The notes below the pieces were generated by a model. That model ran no database searches and was not told the origin of the DNA. It worked only from the letters and a program-made list of their open reading frames with translations. From contig CAVGCV010000001.1 in assembly GCA_963627995.1 (NCBI GenBank), positions 198,290-262,289 on the forward strand: a DNA stretch of 64,000 bases, in the 5' to 3' direction. A program made the position numbers and the translations under genes. Numbering within the stretch: position 1 is the stretch's first letter; every line of letters begins with the position of its first letter. Shown one piece after another: positions 8,801 through 15,368 of the stretch. This stretch comes from UBA3839 sp963627995 (lineage in GTDB: Bacteria; Bacteroidota; Bacteroidia; Bacteroidales; Bacteroidaceae).

Positions 8801-9331
8801 TACGGCAACCTCCGGCAGCCGGGGCTGTACATCGAGGAGGCCTCGATGCGCATGTGCCAGACCCACCGCCGCTGGTTCACCGCGCTCATCAACCAGCTGC
8901 TGGCCGAGGGCAAGAACGACAAGGCCCTGAGGGCGCTCGACAAGTGCAGCGAGGAAATCCCGGACTACAACGTGCCGCACGACGCGGGCAGCGGGTCGGT
9001 CGACATGGTGCGCGCCTACGCCGCCTGCGGCGAGCCCGCCAAGGCCGCCGGCATCGCCGGACAACTGGAGAAGAAGTCGCGCGAGTACATCGACTACTAC
9101 CTGCACCTGAACGACTTCCGCTTCGCCAACGCCTACATCGACTGCTACCAGCACCTGCTCACGCTGGCCCAGCTGGCCGACGCCTACGGCAGCATGGCCG
9201 AGCAGGACGGCCTGCCGGACGCGGGCAAGAGCCAGTACGCCGCCAAGGCGAAGACGCTGGAGGAGAGCCTGAACAACAGCTACGCGGCGTTCGCCGCGCG
9301 CTGCCACCAGTTGGGCATCAAGCTGAGCTGA
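5879..9331 (+). CDS. DUF2723 (TMEM260-like) integral membrane protein, probable protein O-glycosyltransferase
   Basis: A 1150-residue protein. About the first 400 residues and a later block contain many hydrophobic helices (roughly a dozen in total). The N-terminal PTIEPTASFWDCPEFI and VGHPPGAPFF motifs, with acidic residues in the first loop, are the DUF2723 hallmark and recall GT-C glycosyltransferases. The C-terminal third is soluble, and its last part is helical and TPR-like. The eukaryotic relative TMEM260 is a protein O-mannosyltransferase, so a periplasm-facing O-glycosylation role is inferred, not shown. An ATG at 5846 in the same frame is an alternative start. It heads an operon with the deacetylase and queG. 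Confidence 0.82.
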   Translation: MKTYKLVNNLTGWLVFAVAACTYCPTIEPTASFWDCPEFITTATKMEVGHPPGAPFFMIFGKFFTLFASDATQVARTINTMSALLSAGCVLFLFWSVTHLARRLLVRDGEEVPAGKLVAVMASGVAGALIYAWSDTFWFSAVEGEVYAFSSFFTALVFWLILKWEDCADEPHSDRWLVLIAYLTGLSIGVHLLNLLCIPAIVLVVYYKKSKAPTAWGSLLVLAVSVLLVGAVLYGIVPGIVKMGGGFELLFVNALGMPFNTGLYVYLALLVGSLVWALWETVALRSARRMRVAFLVSTALLGIPFYGHGVSSVVFGAVALAVLAVVVFRSSRATPRLLNTTLLCMTLITVGYSSYAIIVIRSTANPPMDQNSPEDVFTLGEYLGREQYGDRPLFWGPTYKSQPEIVESGGMLRYNIEKGAAQYQRKEKASPDEPDRYYVANEKFDYVYPADQCMLFPRIYSSSQNHPKLYEQWLGQMHTKTVSYAIPGEGSRTVEVPSQLDNMKFFFTYQLNFMYWRYFLWNFAGRQNDIQSGGELEHGNWLTGIPLIDNARLGDQSLLPEELRANKGHNVFFCLPLILGVVGFFWQAFRGARGVQQFWVVFFLFFMTGIAIVLYLNQPPGQPRERDYAYAGSFYAFTMWCGLGVAAIYEGLRRLLGTRRPRAASLAAACVAVVPAVAIPLQMVSQTWDDHDRSGRYLCRDFGLNYLETVPHDGVIFTNGDNDTFPLWYNEDTEGNRTDVRVCNLSYLQTDWYIDQMKRPAYEGEGQSSPLPITWKRYDYTTGQHEVTDVNPTLDAGDFAGMKAKDFVALMYEAEPEIARKIWGDEPFELKNVIEKFVLRHNLPAEYRAYADVLPSCIPTDTVYINVDKDAVRRSGMKIPGDSIPDRMEIDLAGQGRVTKSFMMMLEVIAQSNFSRPLYMATTVGPSNYGSLYRHFVQEGMAWRITPFVYPQNKVQMTVVDTDRMYDNMMGKYRYGNLRQPGLYIEEASMRMCQTHRRWFTALINQLLAEGKNDKALRALDKCSEEIPDYNVPHDAGSGSVDMVRAYAACGEPAKAAGIAGQLEKKSREYIDYYLHLNDFRFANAYIDCYQHLLTLAQLADAYGSMAEQDGLPDAGKSQYAAKAKTLEESLNNSYAAFAARCHQLGIKLS

Positions 9332-9337
9332 GCACGA

Positions 9338-9387
9338 CGCGGCGCCCGTCCGGCGGCGGCACGCCCGTTTGCCGTCCGGGCGCCGCG
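9338..9387. other. GC-rich hairpin between the DUF2723 and deacetylase genes
   Basis: CGCGGCGCCCG (9338-9348) pairs with CGGGCGCCGCG (9377-9387), with further pairing inside. There is no T-run, so it may act as an RNA-stability or processing stem and not as a terminator. Confidence 0.5.
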
Positions 9388-9413
9388 CCCCATCCACCCC
9401 ACAGGAAAACCCC

Positions 9414-10052
9414 ATGTTTATCGAACAGCCCAGCAAGTGGCTACGCTGGCTCTACCCGAGCGCCATCTGGCGCATGAACCCCAGGGAGAAAGCCGTCTAC
9501 CTGACATTCGACGACGGGCCGATACCCGAGGCCACGCCATGGATTCTCGACGTGCTCGACGAGTACGGCGTGAAGGCCACCTTCTTCATGGTGGGCGACA
9601 ACGTGCGCAAGCACCCCGACCTGTTCGAGGAGGTGAAGCGGCGCGGCCACCGCGTGGGCAACCACACGCACAACCACATCAAGTTCATGACGCGCCCCAG
9701 CCGCTACGTGTGGAACGTGCACAAGGCCGACCGCTACATCCACTCCAACCTCTTCCGCCCGCCGCACGGCTGGATGTGGAACTCGCAGTACATCCGCCTG
9801 CGCCACCGCTTCGCCATCGTCATGTGGGACCTCGTCACCCGCGACTACTCCACCCGCCTCAACGCCGCCGAGGTGGTGCAGAACGTGAAGGACTACGCCC
9901 GGAACGGCAGCATCATCACCTTCCACGACTCCCTCAAGAGCATCGGCAAGCTGCGCACGGCGCTCCCCGAGAGCATCGAGTGGCTGCGCTCGCAGGGCTA
10001 CGCGTTCAAGATATTCGACGAGCACCAGACGTGGAGCCGCCACCTGAAGTGA
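9414..10052 (+). CDS. Polysaccharide deacetylase (NodB homology, CE4)
   Basis: A 212-residue single-domain enzyme. TFDDGP (metal-binding Asp and catalytic Asp), FFMVGDN, GHRVGNHTHNH (the two metal histidines), RPPHGW and ITFHDS are the five CE4 motifs in order. It would remove acetyl groups from an N-acetylated sugar polymer such as peptidoglycan or an envelope glycan. There is no clear signal peptide, although the first 20 residues are mildly hydrophobic. CAGGAAAA precedes the ATG. queG follows after 10 nt. Confidence 0.9.
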   Translation: MFIEQPSKWLRWLYPSAIWRMNPREKAVYLTFDDGPIPEATPWILDVLDEYGVKATFFMVGDNVRKHPDLFEEVKRRGHRVGNHTHNHIKFMTRPSRYVWNVHKADRYIHSNLFRPPHGWMWNSQYIRLRHRFAIVMWDLVTRDYSTRLNAAEVVQNVKDYARNGSIITFHDSLKSIGKLRTALPESIEWLRSQGYAFKIFDEHQTWSRHLK

Positions 10053-10062
10053 GGAGGCCGCC

Positions 10063-11016
10063 ATGGCGGGAAGCGCGACACAGAGCACGGAGAAATGGAA
10101 AGCCGAAGCCTTGCGCCTCGGCTTTTCCGCTTGCGGCGTGGCGCGCGCCGGGCGCGTCGACGAGCGCAACGCCCGCGCCTTCCGCCAGTGGCTCGCGCGG
10201 GGCGGGAACGCCGGGATGGCCTACATGGCGAGCCACGAGGACAAGCGCCTCGACCCGCGCCTGCTGCTGCCCGGCGCGCGCAGCGTGGTGGTCGTCGCCC
10301 TCAACTACTTCCCCCGCCGCCTGCTCGGCGCGGAAAGCCTCCAGTTCGCCTACTACGCCTACGGGCGCGACTACCACGACGTGGTGCGCGGGCGCCTCCG
10401 CCGGCTGCTGGAGCGCGCCTCCGCCGGCGCCCCGCACGCCAGCAAGGTGTGCTGCGACACCGTGCCCATGCTCGACCGCTACTGGGCCTGGCGCGCGGGG
10501 CTGGGCTGGACGGGCAAGAACACCAGCCTCATCATCCCCCGGGCGGGAAGCTTCTTCTTCCTCGGCGAGCTCGTCACCGACCTCGAGTTCGACCGCTACG
10601 GCGAGCCGATGGCCCCGCGCTGCGGCACGTGCGAGCGGTGCCTGCGCGCCTGCCCCACCGGCGCGCTCCGCGCCCCACACCGCCTCGACGCCGCCCGCTG
10701 CCTGTCGTACCTCACCGTCGAGAACCGCGGCCCCATCCCCCCCCGCGCCGCCGCCGCCATGGGCAACTGCGTCTACGGCTGCGACCGCTGCCAGCAGGCC
10801 TGCCCCCACAACCGCCTCGCGCCGCCCACCGAGGTGGACGAGCTCGCCCCCTCCGACGCGTTCCTCGCCATGCGCCCCGCCGACTGGCAGCGGCTCACCG
10901 AGGAGCAGTACCGCCAGCTCTTCAGGGGGACGGCCGTGAAGCGGGCGAAGTACGGGGGCCTCATGCGCAACATCCGCGCCGCCTGCGGCGGCGGAGAGGA
11001 CGGGAGCGACGCGTGA
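10063..11016 (+). CDS. queG: Epoxyqueuosine reductase
   Basis: A 317-residue cobalamin- and iron-sulfur-dependent enzyme for the last step of queuosine synthesis on tRNA. The first cluster motif is CGTCERCLRACPTGAL (from about Cys187), and the second is CVYGCDRCQQACPHN (from about Cys236). Upstream, DTVPMLDRYWAWRAGLGWTG is the conserved substrate/cofactor segment. Length is standard for the short bacterial form. It lies 10 nt after the deacetylase gene in the same operon, and repeat copy 3 follows it. Confidence 0.95.
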   Translation: MAGSATQSTEKWKAEALRLGFSACGVARAGRVDERNARAFRQWLARGGNAGMAYMASHEDKRLDPRLLLPGARSVVVVALNYFPRRLLGAESLQFAYYAYGRDYHDVVRGRLRRLLERASAGAPHASKVCCDTVPMLDRYWAWRAGLGWTGKNTSLIIPRAGSFFFLGELVTDLEFDRYGEPMAPRCGTCERCLRACPTGALRAPHRLDAARCLSYLTVENRGPIPPRAAAAMGNCVYGCDRCQQACPHNRLAPPTEVDELAPSDAFLAMRPADWQRLTEEQYRQLFRGTAVKRAKYGGLMRNIRAACGGGEDGSDA

Positions 11017-11077
11017 CGCGGAGCCTCCTCGGAACGGAGGACGCAACACGCTCTCCCGCAACGCCTTGCGTCCACTC

Positions 11078-11190
11078 TGAAAAACACTGCGGAGGGGCTG
11101 GAAAACGTCCGCGGACAAAAATATTTTCGTCTGCGGACGAAATCCATTTCCTCTGCGGAGCGCCGGGATTTCCTCCGCGGAGGTTTTCCG
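11078..11190. repeat. Inverted-repeat element, copy 3
   Basis: The left arm is TGAAAAACACTGCGGAGG, then CGTCCGCGGAC, an AT-rich centre, TCTGCGGACGAAA, CTCTGCGGAGCG, and a right arm CTCCGCGGAGGTTTTCCG. It follows queG and lies just left of the direct repeat that bounds the restriction-modification genes. The rest of the 11017-11379 gap holds only that repeat and a promoter. Confidence 0.85.
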
Positions 11191-11206
11191 CCCCGTTCCC
11201 GCAGGC

Positions 11207-11232
11207 GGAAACTCTGCGGAGCGCGGCTCGGT
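11207..11232 (+). repeat. Left copy of a 26-bp direct repeat flanking the Sau3AI-like genes
   Basis: Begins GGAAACTCTG and ends GCGGCTCGGT. It is identical over 26 bp to 14287-14312, and bases just outside differ on both sides. It contains CTCTGCGGAG, also a module of the interspersed repeat family. Confidence 0.9.
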
Positions 11233-11300
11233 TTCTGAAAAAACGGCCCTATTTGTGCGGAAACGACAAACCCGCATCATGGGCTTTTCTGAAAAAACAA

Positions 11301-11308
11301 TATCTTTG
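11301..11308 (+). promoter_or_regulatory. -7 box for the restriction-modification operon
   Basis: TATCTTTG, a full match to TAnnTTTG, 72 nt before the endonuclease ATG. Confidence 0.7.
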
Positions 11309-11379
11309 CATGCCCATTCCGCTCGCCCAAAGGGCCAGCCCCTTGTGGTGGGCGCTCATGGCGAAAGCGTATAAAAACG

Positions 11380-12804
11380 ATGTCGGGAATGCACCAACTG
11401 CCGTACGACGAGAAAGACATTACCTCCATTTACCGCTACAGCCGGAAGCTGTTGCATAAATGCTTGCGAGACTTCGCGCCCGATGCGGAAGAGCAGGGCG
11501 GCAAGGGAGGTCTTGGGCAACTGGTGGAAGAACTGTTTTTCAAGTACGGCAACAACAGCCGGCAAGAAGCTGACTTTGCCTTTGCTCACGCCGAACTGAA
11601 ATGCACCCCTCTGAAAGAGGCAGGAAGCAGGGGTGGGCTTGCCGTCAAGGAGCGGCTTGTGTGCGGAATGATTAACTACACGACGGACTGGAATAAGGCG
11701 TTCGAAGAGTCGCATTTTTACAGAAAATGCCTTGTCATGCTCATCATGTTCTATCTTCACCGCCCGAATGTGTCAAGGCTCGACTTGCAATTCCTGTTTG
11801 CCGTGTTGTGGCGGATTCCCGAGAAGGACCTGCTGATTATCCGTCAAGATTACGACACCATCATTGCCAAAATACGGAACGGGCAGGCGCACACTTTGTC
11901 GGAAGGCGACACAATGTACCTTGGGGCTTGCAGGAAGGGGAAAAAGGGAGACTCGCTGATGGCACAGCACGACAACACGCTCGGCGCGCCACGCCGCGCA
12001 TGGTGCTTGAAGACGGCATACATGCGCGTCCTGCTGGAGGAAGTGAATAAGCGCCATGAGGATGGAGCTTATTGCAACTACGACATCCCGCCCTCTCCCA
12101 TGGCGTCCCTGTTTGCGGCGGAGGAACTGAGGGAAAGGTCGGTCGATGCCATCTTGCAAGACCGCTTTTCCCCATATTGCGGCAAGACTTACTGCGAGTT
12201 GTGCGAAATGCTCGGCGTGAGCCCGATAAAGACCAAGTCGAAATACTTCGTCATCGCCAATGCGATTGCTGGCGGCGGAAAGGTGGGCAACGTAAACCTC
12301 TCGGAGGAATTCGTTAAGTCGGGGCTGACAATGAAGACCATACGGGTGAGCCGGCATGGGACGGTAAAAGAAAGCATGTCGTTCGAGAACATAGACTACC
12401 GGGAGGTCTACGGCTGCGGCGAGTGGACAGACTCCCGGCTTTACGAACTTTTCACAAGCCGCTTCCTGTTCGTCGTCTTCCGGGAAACAGATGGAGTCCT
12501 GCGGCTGCCGAACGGGAAGACCGAGGCGGAATACAGGCTTGACAAGGCCGCATTTTGGACAATGCCACAGTCCGACCTTGCCGTTGCCCGGCAATATTGG
12601 GAGAACATCAGGAGAAACGTTCTCGCCAACCGCCTGTCGCCGGGGTTTTTCTGGAGCGTTGGCGATGGCAAAGATTTTCATGTCCGCCCCAAGGCCAGGG
12701 CCTCAACCGACATGACGGCCAACCCTCATGGCGGATTAGCGAGGAAGTACTGCTATTGGTTCAATGCAAAATATGTAAAGAGCATCATTGATAATGAGTT
12801 ATAG
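11380..12804 (+). CDS. Type II restriction endonuclease, Sau3AI/MutH family (predicted GATC)
   Basis: A 474-residue protein matching the Sau3AI layout of two MutH-like folds. The catalytic half has D65 and E72-L-K74 in DFAFAHAELKCTPL, then VKERLVCGMINY. Further conserved pieces are GQAHTLSEGDTMYLGACRKG and APRRAWCLKTAYM. The second half starts near the RFSPYCGKTYCEL segment. HVRPKA near the C-terminus also matches. Sau3AI cuts GATC regardless of adenine methylation, so the same specificity is expected but not proved. An in-frame ATG at 11389 could be the start. G+C is visibly lower than in neighbours, suggesting transfer. The gene overlaps the methyltransferase by 11 nt. Confidence 0.88.
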   Translation: MSGMHQLPYDEKDITSIYRYSRKLLHKCLRDFAPDAEEQGGKGGLGQLVEELFFKYGNNSRQEADFAFAHAELKCTPLKEAGSRGGLAVKERLVCGMINYTTDWNKAFEESHFYRKCLVMLIMFYLHRPNVSRLDLQFLFAVLWRIPEKDLLIIRQDYDTIIAKIRNGQAHTLSEGDTMYLGACRKGKKGDSLMAQHDNTLGAPRRAWCLKTAYMRVLLEEVNKRHEDGAYCNYDIPPSPMASLFAAEELRERSVDAILQDRFSPYCGKTYCELCEMLGVSPIKTKSKYFVIANAIAGGGKVGNVNLSEEFVKSGLTMKTIRVSRHGTVKESMSFENIDYREVYGCGEWTDSRLYELFTSRFLFVVFRETDGVLRLPNGKTEAEYRLDKAAFWTMPQSDLAVARQYWENIRRNVLANRLSPGFFWSVGDGKDFHVRPKARASTDMTANPHGGLARKYCYWFNAKYVKSIIDNEL

Positions 12805-14161
12805 TATCGGCGCAGATTCGGACGCAAGCTGTGTGCTTTGTGAGCCTGTTGCACAGTATTCGCACGCCGCTCACAAGAAGGCAGGACTGCAACAGCAGCT
12901 TTTCGGCAACGGCCCCGTGCAGATAGAGGCGGGCGACATTCGGGTCGTGGAGCTCTTTGCGGGCGTAGGCGGATTCCGGATAGGGTTAGAAAGAGCCTCC
13001 CGGCATTTCAGGACCGTCTGGAGCAACCAATGGGAGCCCGCGACAAAGCGGCAGGATGCAAGCATCATCTATTGCAAGCGATTCGGTGCCCAAGGACATT
13101 CCAACGAGGACATCACGACCATTCCCACCAGTGAGATTCCTGACTGTGAACTCCTTTGTGGCGGGTTTCCCTGCCAGGACTACTCCGTGGCTGCCACCTT
13201 GCAACATTCGGGCGGGATTGAGGGCAAGAAGGGCGTGTTGTGGTGGCAGATTTACCGCATATTGACCGAGAAGGGAGAACGCCGCCCGGACTATCTGATA
13301 CTGGAGAATGTGGACCGGCTGCTCAACTCTCCGGCCAGTCAACGCGGCCGCGACTTTGCCATCATCCTCTCGTCGCTGTCGAGCCTTGGCTATGTCGTGG
13401 AGTGGCGTGTCATCAACGCCGCGGAATATGGCATGCCCCAACGCCGCCGTCGCACCTACATGGTGGCATACCGCAAGAGTACATACATGGCACGCCTGTT
13501 CGCGGCAACGGGAAACAAGGCCGACTGGCTATTGAAAAGCGGCATCCTGCCGCAGGCTTTTCCCTGTGTGGAAAAGGGCGGGAAGGCAACAACCATCAGC
13601 ATCGGAACAGACCTTGCAGATGTATCTTCCAATTTCAACAAGGGGCAGAAAAACAGCCCGTTCCACAATGCTGGAGTGATGTGGGACGGGCAGGCCTTGA
13701 CCCTTGACACCGCCCCGGCCTACACCGGCCGCCACCTCACGCTTGGCGAGATTCTTGTTGGCGAGGATGACGTTCCCGACGAGTTCTTCATTCCGCCAGC
13801 CGAACTTCCGAGGTGGGAATTCCAAAAGGGAGCGAAGTCTCTAAGGCGCATCAATAAGAAGACGGGCTTCGAATACAATTACAGCGAGGGCGCAATGGCC
13901 TTCCCCGACCGCCTTGACTGTGCGTCGCGAACCATCATTACCGGCGAGGGCGGGGCAAGCCCTTCGCGCTTCAAGCACGTCATAAGGACTGCCAGCGGGC
14001 GCTATCGCCGGCTCGTCCCTGTCGAGCTGGAGCGGCTCAACATGTTCCCGGACAACCATACGGCTGGCTCAAGCGACCTCCGCCGTGCATTTTTGATGGG
14101 AAACGCCCTCGTCACGGGAATTGTGGAGGACATCGCGTTGGCATTGATGCAATATGTATGA
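12794..14161 (+). CDS. DNA (cytosine-5-)methyltransferase, partner of the Sau3AI-like enzyme
   Basis: A 455-residue m5C methyltransferase. Motif I is FAGVGGFRIG (residues 55-64), motif IV is GGFPCQDYS with catalytic Cys127, motif VI is ENV and motif VIII is QRRRR. The C-terminal motif X region ends LMGNALVTGIVEDIA. The region between motifs VIII and IX would read the target. It would methylate cytosine in the site cut by the neighbouring enzyme, as M.Sau3AI does at GATC. Start ATG 12794 is inside the end of the endonuclease gene, so translation is coupled. Lower G+C than the chromosome around it. Confidence 0.93.
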   Translation: MSYSIGADSDASCVLCEPVAQYSHAAHKKAGLQQQLFGNGPVQIEAGDIRVVELFAGVGGFRIGLERASRHFRTVWSNQWEPATKRQDASIIYCKRFGAQGHSNEDITTIPTSEIPDCELLCGGFPCQDYSVAATLQHSGGIEGKKGVLWWQIYRILTEKGERRPDYLILENVDRLLNSPASQRGRDFAIILSSLSSLGYVVEWRVINAAEYGMPQRRRRTYMVAYRKSTYMARLFAATGNKADWLLKSGILPQAFPCVEKGGKATTISIGTDLADVSSNFNKGQKNSPFHNAGVMWDGQALTLDTAPAYTGRHLTLGEILVGEDDVPDEFFIPPAELPRWEFQKGAKSLRRINKKTGFEYNYSEGAMAFPDRLDCASRTIITGEGGASPSRFKHVIRTASGRYRRLVPVELERLNMFPDNHTAGSSDLRRAFLMGNALVTGIVEDIALALMQYV

Positions 14162-14286
14162 AGAGGCGCAGGCTTCTCCTATAAATTCAGCCCATCAACA
14201 TTTGGAAAGCGGGCCAGGACGGATTTTCACGCTCCGCGCATCGAAGGCCAAGGATTTCGACAGCCAGCCGGACAAGCGGATGAAGT

Positions 14287-14312
14287 GGAAACTCTGCGGA
14301 GCGCGGCTCGGT
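14287..14312 (+). repeat. Right copy of the 26-bp direct repeat
   Basis: Identical to 11207-11232. The two copies enclose the endonuclease and C5-methyltransferase but leave the Dam-type gene outside. This copy ends 19 nt before the -7 box of the dam gene. Confidence 0.9.
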
Positions 14313-14330
14313 AGTTCTGAACTTTATGCT

Positions 14331-14338
14331 TATCTTTG
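14331..14338 (+). promoter_or_regulatory. -7 box for the dam-type gene
   Basis: TATCTTTG, a full match to TAnnTTTG, 22 nt before the ATG at 14360. Confidence 0.7.
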
Positions 14339-14359
14339 CACCGCCAATAGCGGCGCACC

Positions 14360-15337
14360 ATGGCAATAGCAAAGCCCTTCATCAAGTGGGTTGGCGGAAA
14401 GGGCCAACTTCTTTGTCAGCTGGAAGCCCTGCTCCCGGCCGACTTCGACGGCTGGGACGACGTGACCTACATAGAGCCGTTCGTTGGCGGCGGCGCCATG
14501 CTGTTCTTCATGATGCAGCGGCATCCGAATATCGAGCGGGCAATCATCAACGACGTCAACCCCGACTTGACGACCTGCTACAGGACGGTGCGCGACCATG
14601 TGGAGCAGCTGCTCCCGGCCTTGCGCGACATCCAGTCGCGCTACTGCGGGCTGGCGGACATGGAGTCGAAGCAGGAAATGTTTCTCAGCGCCCGGCGGCG
14701 GTACAACGGGAAGGGCCTCGGCCCGATAGAGAACACGGCGTTGTTCCTCTTCCTGAACCGGACTTGCTTCAACGGGCTCTACCGCGTCAATCGCAGGGGA
14801 CTGTTCAATGTCCCGTTCGGCAAGTATGCACAGCCGAGAATATGCGACGAGGAGGCGCTCCGCGCCGACAGCGAGCTGCTGAAGCGGGTGGAGATACTGG
14901 AGGGCGACTTCGAGCAGACACTCGGATGGGGCAGGGGACGCACGCTCTTCTACCTCGATCCGCCCTACCGCCCCCTCAGCGTTACGTCGAACTTCAACAG
15001 CTATGCGAAGGACGCGTTCGACGACAGCGAGCAAACGCGGCTGAAAGAGTTCTGCGACCGGGTGGCGGCCGGCGGCCACCGGTTCATGCTCAGCAATTCC
15101 GACAGCCGGGCGGCGGGCGGCGGGCAGGGGTTCTTCGATCTCCTCTACGCCGGCTACCCCATCGCCCGGGTCATGGCCGCGCGCAACGTCAATTCCAATG
15201 GCGCGGGGCGCGGGAAGATTACAGAAATCGTTGTCCGCAACTATACGGAAACAAAAGGGCGCGGGGCGACGGGCTTCACACGGCCCGGCCTCTGCCCATC
15301 AACAGGATACATGCAATCCCATGCCCAAGGATTTTGA
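14360..15337 (+). CDS. dam: Adenine-specific DNA methyltransferase, Dam/DpnM type (D12 class, predicted GATC)
   Basis: A 325-residue N6-adenine methyltransferase. KWVGGKGQLL (residues 9-18) is motif X, EPFVGGGAM (39-47) is motif I for S-adenosylmethionine, and DPPY (200-203) is motif IV. The target-recognition region includes FLNRTCFNGLYRVNRRGLFN, typical of Dam and DpnM enzymes that methylate GATC. About 30 residues after the usual end (VVRNY) look unconserved. It has its own promoter and lies outside the direct repeats. It overlaps by 17 nt a short frame that looks like the start of a DpnII/MboI endonuclease, so it was probably once half of a second restriction system. Confidence 0.9.
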   Translation: MAIAKPFIKWVGGKGQLLCQLEALLPADFDGWDDVTYIEPFVGGGAMLFFMMQRHPNIERAIINDVNPDLTTCYRTVRDHVEQLLPALRDIQSRYCGLADMESKQEMFLSARRRYNGKGLGPIENTALFLFLNRTCFNGLYRVNRRGLFNVPFGKYAQPRICDEEALRADSELLKRVEILEGDFEQTLGWGRGRTLFYLDPPYRPLSVTSNFNSYAKDAFDDSEQTRLKEFCDRVAAGGHRFMLSNSDSRAAGGGQGFFDLLYAGYPIARVMAARNVNSNGAGRGKITEIVVRNYTETKGRGATGFTRPGLCPSTGYMQSHAQGF

Positions 15338-15368
15338 CTTGTTCATGTCGCAGCTGAAAGAAACATGA
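15321..15368 (+). pseudogene. Apparent 15-codon stump of a DpnII/MboI-type endonuclease
   Basis: ATG 15321 opens MPKDFDLFMSQLKET and ends at TGA 15366-15368. From memory of the family, DpnII/MboI-type endonucleases often begin with a similar FxxFxSQLKETN stretch and usually sit just after a Dam-type methyltransferase, as here. The frame starts inside the dam gene (17-nt overlap, typical of coupled restriction genes) and stops where the phosphatase ATG (15365) begins. This suggests a deletion removed the rest of the gene. The match is short and needs a database check. Confidence 0.5.

Noticed and set aside
5762..9436. Very long open frame on the minus strand opposite the DUF2723 gene (similar ones at 25803-29807 minus-frame variants, 32545-36438 and 36456-39512)
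   Set aside because: The residues are low-complexity Arg/Ala/Val/His-rich, and the frames mirror high-G+C third positions of well-supported genes on the other strand or frame.
11310..11459. Short open frame starting MPIPLAQRAS upstream of the Sau3AI-like gene, considered as a controller protein
   Set aside because: It has no helix-turn-helix pattern, overlaps the endonuclease gene in another frame and ends inside it.
11207..14312. The 26-bp direct repeat considered as a shared operator for both restriction promoters
   Set aside because: The distance to the -7 box differs (69 versus 19 bp), which argues more for an insertion scar, although regulation is not excluded.
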